The translations under genes were made by a program, and so were the position numbers. Below are positions 45,337-52,884 of a stretch of 64,000 nucleotides of DNA, one piece after another. The notes beneath the pieces are model-generated. The model did no database searches and was not told the origin of the DNA. It saw only the letters and a program-made list of their open reading frames with translations. The DNA is from Sagittula sp048553715 (lineage in GTDB: Bacteria; Pseudomonadota; Alphaproteobacteria; Rhodobacterales; Rhodobacteraceae). Where the stretch lies: the NCBI RefSeq assembly GCF_048553715.1, contig NZ_JBLZNC010000001.1:372001-436000 (forward strand), read 5' to 3'. The stretch's first letter is position 1, and each line of letters begins with the position of its first letter.

Positions 45337-46548
45337 ATGTCCGCCATCGATACCCGTTTGCCCGTCACTGTCCTGTCCGGTTTCCTCGGCGCCGGTAAGA
45401 CCACGCTTCTGAACCGCGTACTCAACAACCGCGAGGGCCGCCGCGTCGCGGTGATCGTCAATGACATGTCGGAGGTGAACATTGATGCCGACCTGGTGCG
45501 TGATGGGACCGAGCTGTCGCGCTCTGAAGAAAAGCTGGTCGAGATGTCCAACGGTTGCATCTGCTGCACCCTGCGCGATGACCTGCTGAAAGAGGTGCGC
45601 GCCCTGTCCGAAGAGGGCCGCTTTGACTATCTGCTGATCGAAAGCACCGGCATCTCGGAGCCGCTGCCTGTGGCTGCGACCTTTGATTTCCGCGAAGAGG
45701 ACGGGCAAAGCCTGTCGGACGTGGCGCGGCTGGATACAATGGTGACGGTTGTTGATGCGGTGAACCTGCTACGCGACTATTCCAGCCATGATTTCCTGAC
45801 CGACCGTGGCGAGAGCCTTGGCGATCAGGATGACCGCAGCCTTGTCAGCCTGCTGACCGAGCAGATCGAATTTGCCGATGTGGTGATCCTGAACAAGGTC
45901 ACCGATGCAGGGCCCGACCAGACCGACAAGGCGCGCAAGATCATCCGCGCGCTCAATGCCGATGCCAAGATCATCGAGACCGATCATTCCGAGGTTCCGG
46001 CAGAGGCGATCCTCGACACCGGATTGTTCGACTTCGACACCGCGCATGAACACCCGATGTGGGCCAAGGAGCTGTATGGTTTCGCCAACCACGTCCCCGA
46101 GGACGAGGAATACGGCATCACCTCTTTTGTCTACAACGCCCGCGCGCCGTTCCACCCCGAACGCCTGCACGCTGTGCTCAATGGCACGCTGCCGGGCACC
46201 ATCCGTGCCAAGGGGCATTTCTGGATCGCGTCACAGCCCAACTGGGCGATGGAATTCTCGCTCGCGGGGGCGATGTCCTCGGTCAAACCGCTGGGCTGGT
46301 GGTGGGCTGCGGTGCCGCAAGACCGCTTGCCCACGCACCCCGACGCGCAGGCAGAGATCGCGCGGCTTTGGGCCGAGCCTTGGGGCGACCGCCGACAAGA
46401 GATCGTTTTTATCGGTGTCGGGCTGGAGCGCGAGACGATTTGCGCCAAACTTAACGCGGCCTTGATGGATGTTGAGGAATTCACGCCTGAGGAATGGGCC
46501 GATCTGCCAGACCCGTTCCCGCGCATGAACCGCCAACAGGCAGCGTAA
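45337..46548 (+). CDS. COG0523 family GTPase, zinc-homeostasis type (ZigA/YciC-like)
   Basis: This 403-residue G3E-family metallochaperone is thought to deliver Zn to essential proteins in zinc shortage. It has Walker A GFLGAGKTT (15-23), the metal-binding CICC (74-77), ESTGISEP for Walker B/switch, and NKVT as the base-recognition motif. A CobW C-terminal domain starts near residue 260. AGGAGAAAACC precedes the ATG. The Zur-like box upstream and znuA downstream point to zinc and not cobalamin. Confidence 0.9.
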   Translation: MSAIDTRLPVTVLSGFLGAGKTTLLNRVLNNREGRRVAVIVNDMSEVNIDADLVRDGTELSRSEEKLVEMSNGCICCTLRDDLLKEVRALSEEGRFDYLLIESTGISEPLPVAATFDFREEDGQSLSDVARLDTMVTVVDAVNLLRDYSSHDFLTDRGESLGDQDDRSLVSLLTEQIEFADVVILNKVTDAGPDQTDKARKIIRALNADAKIIETDHSEVPAEAILDTGLFDFDTAHEHPMWAKELYGFANHVPEDEEYGITSFVYNARAPFHPERLHAVLNGTLPGTIRAKGHFWIASQPNWAMEFSLAGAMSSVKPLGWWWAAVPQDRLPTHPDAQAEIARLWAEPWGDRRQEIVFIGVGLERETICAKLNAALMDVEEFTPEEWADLPDPFPRMNRQQAA

Positions 46549-46562
46549 TGGAGACATCTTTC

Positions 46563-47036
46563 ATGGATATCACTTCGACCGACATCGCCCGGGCCCTGCA
46601 AACATGGGGCAATGGCAAAATCGCGATCTCACGCGCCTTTGACGAGGGCGGCATTGATGCGGCCCGCGAGACCGCCAATGCCAATCTTGACAGCTACTAT
46701 GGCTACGCGCTCGGGCCTGTTCTGTTCAAACCCACCATGGCCAGCGGCGCGCAGACGTTCCGCCCGACAAAGGCTGGGGCCTTGGCCTATTTCTGTGGCC
46801 ATTCCGACGACTACCCGCTCGATGCGGGCTTTGCCATTCAAGGGTGGCGGTCGATGCACAGTGAAACAGCAGCAGAATTCATTCAGGGCGATATCGCCAT
46901 GTGGATGGGCTGGGTCAGCCTCACGGACAAGGCGGGGCAGGTGACCAAGGTGGACAAAAGCTTTGGCTACAAACGCGATGCCGAGGGCGTCCTTCGCATC
47001 GTACTGCACCATTCGTCGCTGCCTTACCAACCCTGA
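46563..47036 (+). CDS. Zur-cluster NTF2/SnoaL-like protein of unknown function
   Basis: This 157-residue protein has the feel of a small NTF2-like cone fold: DEGGIDAARETANANLDSYYGYALGPVLFKPT, then FRPTKAGALAYFCGHS, then a GWVSLTDKAGQVTKVDKSFGYKRDAEG strand pair ending HHSSLPY. Homologues are sometimes labelled phosphoribosyl-AMP cyclohydrolase, but I see no HisI metal motif. A second possible start at 46548 overlaps the GTPase stop (TAATG); GGAGA before 46563 favours the shorter form. It is probably co-translated with the GTPase, so a role in zinc-poor growth is inferred. Confidence 0.7.
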   Translation: MDITSTDIARALQTWGNGKIAISRAFDEGGIDAARETANANLDSYYGYALGPVLFKPTMASGAQTFRPTKAGALAYFCGHSDDYPLDAGFAIQGWRSMHSETAAEFIQGDIAMWMGWVSLTDKAGQVTKVDKSFGYKRDAEGVLRIVLHHSSLPYQP

Positions 47037-47117
47037 CAAGCGGGAGTGCGCTGGAACACAGCGCGGGCCCCTATGGGACAGGTGATCGTTTCGACGTCGG
47101 CAATTGGGAGGAGGGCC

Positions 47118-47183
47118 ATGCCTGCGGTATCGCGCGTTCTGGTCGTATTCCGAACGCGTCTTGAGGCGATGCTGGCGGGGTAA
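47118..47183 (+). CDS. Possible 21-aa small protein
   Basis: A short frame coding MPAVSRVLVVFRTRLEAMLAG is preceded by a very strong ribosome site, GGGAGGAGGGCC, 1 base before the ATG region. It lies between the NTF2-like gene and the znuA Zur box. Length gives no power for recognition, and it could be chance. Confidence 0.25.
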   Translation: MPAVSRVLVVFRTRLEAMLAG

Positions 47184-47235
47184 GCGAGGGGCGCAGCGGG
47201 GCGTTATGCCGGTCTTTCGAGAATTTAATTGTAAC

Positions 47236-47248
47236 GTTATAAAATAAC
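47236..47248. promoter_or_regulatory. Zur box upstream of znuA
   Basis: GTTATAAAATAAC fits GTTAT-N3-ATAAC exactly. A second overlapping half (GTAACGTTAT) starts at 47231. It ends 37 bases before the znuA start, a position suited to repression. Confidence 0.7.
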
Positions 47249-47285
47249 ATATAGAGGGACTCGTAAGCTACCCAAGGAGTTCACC

Positions 47286-48329
47286 ATGTCGCGCAAACTG
47301 ATTCTCGGAACTGTATCGGCCATTGGCCTTGCCACCGCCGCCACGGCTCAGGTGCCCAGAGTGTCCGCCGATATCGCGCCGGTGCATTCACTGGTGGCGA
47401 TGGTCATGGGGGAGCTTGGCAGCCCTGATCTGCTTGTTAGGCCCGGTGCCTCCCCGCATGGCTATGCGATGCGCCCCTCCGAGGCCGAGGCCTTGGATGC
47501 TGCCAATCTGGTTTTCTGGATCGGCGAGGGGCTGGAGCCTTGGCTGGAAGGTCCACTGGAGTCGCTTGGCTCGGACGCGCATATCATCGCGTTGACAGAG
47601 GTCGACGGCACTACGGAACTGGCGGTTCGCGAAGGCGCGACCTTTGAAAAGCATAGCCATGGGGAAGACGAAGATCATGGCAACGGTCACGATGACCACG
47701 CCGATCATGACGACCACGCTGATCATGATGATCATGACGATCATGAAGACCACGCGGATCACGACGACCACGCCGAGCATGAAGATGAACACGACCACCA
47801 CGCGCATCACGGGCCTGACCCGCATGCCTGGCTCGACCCGGAAAATGCGCGGCTCTGGCTAGGTGTGATTGCCGCTGAATTGTCGGAAATCGACCCTGAC
47901 AACGCCAGCACCTACAGCGCAAACGCGGCCCTTGGTCAGGAACAGATCGACGGGGCGATCAACGATGTTCTCGCCAGTCTCGAAGCGGTGCGCGGCAAGG
48001 ACTTTGTCGTCTTCCACGACGCCTACCAGTATTTCGAGGCGCGCTTTGACATTCCGGCCGCCGGATCGATCCGCGTGGGCGACAGTTCTGATCCCAGCCC
48101 GACCCGCATCCGCGAGATCCACGACAAGGTTGAGGAACTGGGCATCACCTGCGCCTTCTCCGAGCCGCAGTATAATCCCAACATGATCGACACCGTCTTT
48201 CGCGGGTCCGAGGCGACCGTCGGGATCCTTGATCCGCTGGGCGCTGATCTGGAGCTTGGGGCCGACCTATACCCCCAGTTGATCCGCACTCTCGGGTCAA
48301 ATCTTGCCGATTGTCTGGGCGAGAGCTGA
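47286..48329 (+). CDS. znuA: High-affinity zinc ABC transporter substrate-binding protein
   Basis: The 347-residue periplasmic protein has a signal peptide (cleavage after ATA) and the ZnuA cluster A-I fold: H58 in GASPHGY, H180 in PDPHAWLDPENARLW, VFHDAYQYFEARF and GILDPLGAD provide the metal ligands. A His/Asp-rich loop spans about residues 123-180 and probably captures Zn. Znu permease and ATPase genes are not adjacent, so this is an orphan copy in the window. AAGGAG precedes the ATG, and the Zur box lies just upstream. Confidence 0.95.
   Translation: MSRKLILGTVSAIGLATAATAQVPRVSADIAPVHSLVAMVMGELGSPDLLVRPGASPHGYAMRPSEAEALDAANLVFWIGEGLEPWLEGPLESLGSDAHIIALTEVDGTTELAVREGATFEKHSHGEDEDHGNGHDDHADHDDHADHDDHDDHEDHADHDDHAEHEDEHDHHAHHGPDPHAWLDPENARLWLGVIAAELSEIDPDNASTYSANAALGQEQIDGAINDVLASLEAVRGKDFVVFHDAYQYFEARFDIPAAGSIRVGDSSDPSPTRIREIHDKVEELGITCAFSEPQYNPNMIDTVFRGSEATVGILDPLGADLELGADLYPQLIRTLGSNLADCLGES
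47693..47800 (+). repeat. His/Asp codon repeat in znuA
   Basis: The stretch is made of short imperfect units based on GAC/CAC/CAT/GAT codons (such as GACCACGC, GATCATGA) that encode the His-Asp metal loop. It is a coding low-complexity tract. Confidence 0.7.
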
Positions 48330-48341
48330 GCGTGACTTGAC

Positions 48342-48361
48342 GGGGGCGCGAAGGCGCCCCC
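48342..48361 (+). terminator. Hairpin between znuA and the DUF1007 gene
   Basis: GGGGGCGC (48342-48349) pairs with GCGCCCCC (48354-48361), loop GAAG. No T tract follows, so partial attenuation or mRNA stability is more likely than a full stop. Confidence 0.45.
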
Positions 48362-48372
48362 ATCTGGCGATC

Positions 48373-49029
48373 ATGCGACATCTCATTCCCCTGACCCTCC
48401 TCGTGACGTCTTTTGTGACATACCTCCCATCCCGCACAGAGGCGCATCCGCATGTCTTTGTCGATGTGACGGGGCTGTTCGTGATGAACGAGGCCGGACA
48501 GCTCGAGGCCGTGCGAATCCACTGGCTCTACGATGCCTTCACCACCCTTGTGGCCGTCCAGAACCTGGGCCTTGATCCCGACCGCGACGGTGTTTTCGAC
48601 GTGGCCGATTTCAGTCGGATCATTGCGGGGGAAACCGATTGGGCGCCGGAGTACGAGGGGGATACCTACTTGCGGATCGGCGGCGAAAAGATGCCCCTGT
48701 CCCGCCCGCAAGAACCATGGGCCGAAGCGCCGGGTGATCAGATCGGCGTGGGCTTTACCCTGTATCTGGACGCGCCTGTGGACATGGCGGGCAAAACGGC
48801 GGTGCTCGAGCTTTACGACCCGATTTATTACTACGCCTACACGGTCACAGACCAAAGCGCGGTGGACGGGCCACTGGGGGAATGCACCTTTGACATCGTC
48901 CATTTTGATCCCGACGCCGAGACCGCCAAGCTGCAGCGCCAGCTTCAGGCGCTGTCGCGCGAGGCGATCCCCGAGGACCCCAATGTCGGCGCGCTGTTCG
49001 CCGAGAAGCTAGAGCTGACATGTCCCTGA
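48373..49029 (+). CDS. DUF1007 family periplasmic protein
   Basis: The 218-residue protein has a signal peptide followed by EAHPHVFVDVTGLFVMNE, the HPHxxxD-type start that marks DUF1007. An acidic calcium-hand-like DPDRDGVFDVADF follows around residue 75. DUF1007 genes usually precede NicO-type transporters and occur in Zur or Ni regulons; a periplasmic metal-binding role is plausible. The start at 48373 puts the signal peptide at the terminus. It overlaps the transporter gene by 10 bases. Confidence 0.85.
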   Translation: MRHLIPLTLLVTSFVTYLPSRTEAHPHVFVDVTGLFVMNEAGQLEAVRIHWLYDAFTTLVAVQNLGLDPDRDGVFDVADFSRIIAGETDWAPEYEGDTYLRIGGEKMPLSRPQEPWAEAPGDQIGVGFTLYLDAPVDMAGKTAVLELYDPIYYYAYTVTDQSAVDGPLGECTFDIVHFDPDAETAKLQRQLQALSREAIPEDPNVGALFAEKLELTCP

Positions 49030-49931
49030 CACGCATCACCGTTGTTCTGCTGGCCGTTCTGGCCGCCGTTGTTGTTCTGTGGACGCAGGTCGACACCTCG
49101 CGGCTGACGTGGTGGGCGGCGCAGGCGCAGCGGGATATTCAGAACACCATGGCCGCAGGGGTACGCGCGGTGCAGCGCGGCGATGCTGGCGCGCTGTTGT
49201 CGCTGTGCGGTCTGACATTTGCCTATGGTGTGGTCCATGCCCTCGGTCCCGGACATGGCAAGGTGCTGCTGGGCGGCACGGCCTTGGCCAACCGCGCGCG
49301 GCTGCGGCGGCTGGCAGTGCTGACCCTGCTGTCGAGCCTTGGGCAATCGCTGACGGCGATCTTGCTGGTGTTGATCGGTGTTGGCCTGATCCGCGTCACC
49401 AGCACGCAATTGGTGGACGTCACCGAGGAGGCGCTGGCGCCTGTAAGCTTTGCCTTCATCGGGGCGATCGGGCTTTGGCTGGCATATCGCGGTATGCGCG
49501 CGCTGTGGGGCCTGCGGTCTGTGACGCATCACCACGACCACGACCATGCCCATGAACACGGCAGCTGTGGCTGCGGTCATGCCCACGGGCCGGAGCTGTC
49601 CGACATTCGCGAGGACATGAGCCTGCGGGAAATGGCCGCGCTGGTGATCAGCATTGCCATGCGACCCTGTTCCGGCGCGCTGTTTCTGTTGGTGATCTGC
49701 TGGCATTTGGGGATTTTGCCAGCGGGGATCTTGGCGACCCTTGCCATGGGGCTGGGGACGGCGGTGCTGAACCTTGGGGTGGCCGGGGCGGGCTTGGGAC
49801 TTGGCCGGCTGGCGGTGCGTCTGGACCCGAACGGCAAGTTGAGCCTTGCCGCGCCCGTGATGCAGATCTTTGCCGGGTCCCTGATTGTGCTGGCGGCTGC
49901 GGTAATGTTGCGGCCATTCCTGCTGGCCTGA
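49020..49931 (+). CDS. NicO/RcnA-type metal transporter, likely zinc-linked here
   Basis: The 303-residue inner-membrane protein belongs to the NicO family (COG2215). It has six to seven hydrophobic segments, HALGPGHGK at 73-81 and a cytoplasmic His/Cys loop at 170-190 (HHHDHDHAHEH, CGCGHAHG). Family members move nickel or cobalt, some as exporters. With DUF1007 and znuA under a Zur-like box, zinc uptake is a possible role, but direction and metal cannot be decided by sequence. It overlaps the DUF1007 stop. Confidence 0.85.
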   Translation: MSLTRITVVLLAVLAAVVVLWTQVDTSRLTWWAAQAQRDIQNTMAAGVRAVQRGDAGALLSLCGLTFAYGVVHALGPGHGKVLLGGTALANRARLRRLAVLTLLSSLGQSLTAILLVLIGVGLIRVTSTQLVDVTEEALAPVSFAFIGAIGLWLAYRGMRALWGLRSVTHHHDHDHAHEHGSCGCGHAHGPELSDIREDMSLREMAALVISIAMRPCSGALFLLVICWHLGILPAGILATLAMGLGTAVLNLGVAGAGLGLGRLAVRLDPNGKLSLAAPVMQIFAGSLIVLAAAVMLRPFLLA

Positions 49932-49965
49932 AGGCGTCGTTCCGGCAAACAGGCCGAGCGGTTAC

Positions 49966-49986
49966 CCCCGCCTTATAAAGGCGGGG
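49966..49986. terminator. Terminator between the NicO gene and the XRE regulator
   Basis: CCCCGCCTT pairs with AAGGCGGGG around a 3-base loop. It lies between convergent genes. T tracts are short. Confidence 0.55.
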
Positions 49987-49992
49987 CTACGA

Positions 49993-50259
49993 TCAGCAGC
50001 AGCTACAGGATGTGCCGTGCGAGAAATCAAAGTCGTCATCGGTCAGCGGCGCGTCGCCGGAGAATGCCGCGGCACGCACGCGCAGGGCCGCCGACAGCTT
50101 GGTCAGCATCTCGGGCGTGGGGGCGTCTTTCATCGGCAAAGCGCCTTCGAGCCGCGACAACTGGCGTTCAGACAGGCCCGAGAGTTTCGCAAGCTTGGGG
50201 CGACCGATGCCGCGCAGTTTGCGGATTTCGGTCAGCCGTTCGGGAGAAATGGCAGTCAT
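49993..50259 (-). CDS. XRE-family regulator with C-terminal CSCC
   Basis: The 88-residue protein is an XRE helix-turn-helix domain (residues 6-60: LTEIRKLRGIGRPKLAKLSGLSERQLSRLEGAL) followed by an acidic tail that ends GTSCSCC. Terminal cysteines of this kind often bind a metal or a thiol. The start at 50259 has AGGAGC 6 bases upstream. It lies convergent to the zinc transport genes, so metal sensing is a reasonable guess but is not proven. Confidence 0.75.
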   Translation of the reverse strand: MTAISPERLTEIRKLRGIGRPKLAKLSGLSERQLSRLEGALPMKDAPTPEMLTKLSAALRVRAAAFSGDAPLTDDDFDFSHGTSCSCC

Positions 50260-50475
50260 GACGGTGGCTCCTGATGCAGCGGGGGTGATGCTTCGCCCTA
50301 GCGCAACCGGCGGGGCAGAATCAATGGCGGTGCGTTTGTGCGTTGGCGCAGCGCGTCGGCAAAGGATGGCCAAACAGGGCGCACAGGCAAACGCAATCTT
50401 CGCCGGGATGAGAGGCGTAGGGCAGGGGAGGCTTGTGCGGCGGCGACGTTACCAAATCGGACGTGGAGAGATGTC

Positions 50476-50552
50476 TGGTAGGCCCGGCAGGACTTGAACC
50501 CGCAACCAAGGCGTTATGAGCGCCCTGCTCTAACCAATTGAGCTACAGGCCC
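50476..50552 (-). tRNA. tRNA with CAU anticodon (tRNA-Ile2 or tRNA-Met)
   Basis: The minus strand gives a 77-base cloverleaf including the encoded CCA. The acceptor starts GGGCCTG, the D arm holds AGCTCAATTGGTTAGAGC, the anticodon loop is CTCATAA, and the T loop GGTTCAAGTCC is standard. CAU is read by elongator or initiator Met, or by Ile after lysidine modification. The GGCGxCTCATAAxCGCxTTGGT pattern resembles E. coli ileX, so Ile2 is favoured. Confidence 0.85.
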
Positions 50553-50650
50553 ACCGTACCGGCTTGAGTAGGGCGCAGATGCGGCAACGTCAAGATGTGG
50601 AACGCATCCCCCGGGCCTTGCATTGACCCTGCAGACACAGGAGATCCGAT

Positions 50651-50866
50651 ATGAAACACTTCGACGAAGGCGACAGCGTGAAATGGGAATGGGGCAACGG
50701 CGAAGGCACCGGCACCGTTCAGAAGAAATACACGCAAAAGATCACGCTCAAGATCAAGGGAACAGAGGTCACCCGCGACGCCGATGACGACAACCCCGCC
50801 TACAAGATCAAACAGGATGACGGGGATGAGGTGCTCAAGAAAGGTTCCGAACTCTCGGCGGCCTGA
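50651..50866 (+). CDS. DUF2945 (HVA1 TUDOR-like) small protein
   Basis: The 71-residue protein has the DUF2945 pattern: a small beta-barrel with GDSVKWEWGNGEGTGTV at the start, then KITLKIKGTEVTRDADDDNPAYKIKQDDGDEVLKKGSEL. The family is a TUDOR-like fold with no established role. It is well preceded by AGGAGATCCGAT. It is monocistronic, between a tRNA and purM. Confidence 0.85.
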   Translation: MKHFDEGDSVKWEWGNGEGTGTVQKKYTQKITLKIKGTEVTRDADDDNPAYKIKQDDGDEVLKKGSELSAA

Positions 50867-50963
50867 GACTTTGTGCGCCACAGTGCGTCCTGCATGCCTC
50901 GAGGACGTTGCAGCGCGGCTGCCTTTGCGGTAATCGCCCTGCAACGCGGTTTCGGAGAGCACC

Positions 50964-52007
50964 ATGAGCGACGCAAAGAACGGTCTCACTTATGCCCAGG
51001 CGGGCGTGGACATTGACGCGGGCAACGCGCTGGTGGAGCGGATCAAACCCGCCGCCAAACGCACCAACCGCTCTGGCGTGATGTCGGGGCTTGGCGGCTT
51101 TGGCGCGCTGTTCGATCTCAAGGATGCGGGCTACAACGACCCGATCCTTGTGGGCGCGACCGACGGTGTGGGGACCAAGCTGCGCATCGCGATCGACACC
51201 GGTCATGTGGACGGTGTGGGCATCGATCTGGTGGCCATGTGCGTCAACGATCTGGTCTGCCAAGGGGCGGAACCGCTGTTCTTTCTCGACTATTTTGCGA
51301 CGGGCAAGCTGGACACCGACACGGCCGCACGGGTGATCGAAGGCATCGCCGAAGGCTGCGTACGCTCCGGTGCGGCGCTGATCGGTGGCGAGACGGCCGA
51401 GATGCCCGGCATGTACCCGGCCGGTGATTTCGATCTGGCGGGCTTTGCGGTTGGCGCGATGGAACGCGGCACGGCGCTGCCCGATGGCGTGGTCGAAGGC
51501 GACGTGCTGCTGGGGCTGGCCTCGGACGGGGTGCATTCCAACGGCTATTCGCTGGTGCGCAAACTTGTCGAAGTCTCGGGTCTGGGCTGGGACGCCCCTT
51601 GCCCCTGGGGTGGTGAGACCTTGGGCGCGGAACTGCTGGCCCCGACACGTCTTTACGTCAAACAATGTCTGGCGGCTGTGCGGGCAGGGGGCGTGCATGC
51701 GCTGGCCCATATCACCGGCGGTGGTCTGACGGAGAACCTGCCACGCGTGCTGCCCGAAGGTCTGGGTGCCCAGATCGATCTGGATTCTTGGGAGCTTCCG
51801 GGCATTTTCCAATGGATGCGCTCTGTCGGGGGCATCGAAGAGGCGGAAATGCTGAAAACCTTCAACTGCGGAGTCGGCATGATCCTTTCGGTCTCTGCCG
51901 ATCAGGCGGACGCGCTGACCGATCTGCTGCGCGGCGAGGGCGAGACCGTCTATCGTCTGGGCCATGTCACCGCGGGCAGCGGCGTCACCTACAGCGGCGC
52001 GCTGTAA
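50964..52007 (+). CDS. purM: Phosphoribosylformylglycinamidine cyclo-ligase (AIR synthetase)
   Basis: It closes the imidazole ring in purine synthesis, making AIR from FGAM and ATP. The 347-residue protein has the N-terminal TYAQAGVDIDAGN, SGVMSGLGGFGALFDL, ATDGVGTKLRIA and IDLVAMCVNDLVCQGAEPLFFLDYFATG, followed by GGETAEMPGMY. The ATP-binding and dimerisation elements are complete. It heads purM-sORF-purN with almost no gaps. Confidence 0.97.
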   Translation: MSDAKNGLTYAQAGVDIDAGNALVERIKPAAKRTNRSGVMSGLGGFGALFDLKDAGYNDPILVGATDGVGTKLRIAIDTGHVDGVGIDLVAMCVNDLVCQGAEPLFFLDYFATGKLDTDTAARVIEGIAEGCVRSGAALIGGETAEMPGMYPAGDFDLAGFAVGAMERGTALPDGVVEGDVLLGLASDGVHSNGYSLVRKLVEVSGLGWDAPCPWGGETLGAELLAPTRLYVKQCLAAVRAGGVHALAHITGGGLTENLPRVLPEGLGAQIDLDSWELPGIFQWMRSVGGIEEAEMLKTFNCGVGMILSVSADQADALTDLLRGEGETVYRLGHVTAGSGVTYSGAL

Positions 52008-52018
52008 GGGGCGCGTCG

Positions 52019-52207
52019 ATGCAGAACCCGACTGTCATGCCGGTCAACTGGCCTGTGGAACCTCTTCCCGCCTCGGCAGAGATGGAAGTGGTGTTCAACA
52101 CCCAAGGCGCGCCCGTTCTGGCGGTGATGCCGCCGATCCATTGGCCCGACACCCCGCAGCCGCCGCGTGATCTGACGCCGCGCGCCTTGCCGTTCCGACA
52201 GGACTGA
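52019..52207 (+). CDS. 62-aa small protein between purM and purN
   Basis: The frame starts 12 bases after purM and its stop is one base before purN. AGGGG precedes the ATG. The 62-residue product is proline-rich (NWPVEPLPASAEMEVVFN, PPIHWPDTPQPPRD), acidic to neutral, without a signal or membrane segment, and I recognise no family. The tight placement within a purine operon makes translation likely. Function is unknown. Confidence 0.65.
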   Translation: MQNPTVMPVNWPVEPLPASAEMEVVFNTQGAPVLAVMPPIHWPDTPQPPRDLTPRALPFRQD

Positions 52208-52208
52208 C

Positions 52209-52799
52209 ATGACGAAAGTGGCGATTTTTGTCTCGGGCGGCGGGTCCAACATGGTGAAGCTGGTCGAAAGCATGACCGGCGATCACCCCGCGCGCCCTTG
52301 TGTGGTGCTGTCGAACCAGCCTGATGCCGGTGGATTGCTCCGCGCCCGCGACATGGGCGTGCCGACGGTGGCGGTGGATCACAAACCCTTTGGTAAAGAC
52401 CGCCCCGCCTTTGAGGCCGCCTTGCAGGAAGCACTGGCCCCGTTCGAACCCGATCTGATCTGTCTGGCCGGGTTTATGCGGGTGCTGACTGCGGGTTTTG
52501 TCACCCCTTGGGAAGGGCGGATGCTGAACATCCATCCCTCGCTTTTGCCGAAATATCGGGGCCTGCACACCCACGCCCGCGCGTTGGAAGCAGGCGATAC
52601 CGAGGCGGGCTGCACCGTGCACGAGGTCACCGCCGAGCTCGACGACGGGCCGGTTCTAGGGCAGGCCCGCGTACCGGTAGCGGCCTCCGACACCCCCGAC
52701 ACGCTTGCCAAGCGCGTGCTGGGGATGGAGCATCAGCTTTATCCGGCGGTGCTGCGCCGCTTTGTCGAGGGCACGCGGGACACGCTTTATTTGCCGTAG
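52209..52799 (+). CDS. purN: Phosphoribosylglycinamide formyltransferase
   Basis: It transfers a formyl group from 10-formyl-THF to GAR in purine synthesis. The 196-residue protein has SGGGSNMVKL for phosphate binding, NIHPSLLPKYRGLHTHARALEAGDTEAGCTVH with the catalytic His and Asn, and ELDDGPVLGQARV with the catalytic Asp. It follows the small 62-aa gene with a one-base gap. Confidence 0.96.
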   Translation: MTKVAIFVSGGGSNMVKLVESMTGDHPARPCVVLSNQPDAGGLLRARDMGVPTVAVDHKPFGKDRPAFEAALQEALAPFEPDLICLAGFMRVLTAGFVTPWEGRMLNIHPSLLPKYRGLHTHARALEAGDTEAGCTVHEVTAELDDGPVLGQARVPVAASDTPDTLAKRVLGMEHQLYPAVLRRFVEGTRDTLYLP

Positions 52800-52884
52800 A
52801 TCGCACCCCGTTTCCCCCGCGCAGCAAATGCGCTAGAACGGGCAAACCGCCGTGCGATGAACATAAGAACGGATTACCCTGCGC

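Noticed and set aside
47693..47800. Short tandem repeats resembling a CRISPR-like array
   Set aside because: They are His/Asp codons inside znuA, with no spacers and no uniform repeat length.
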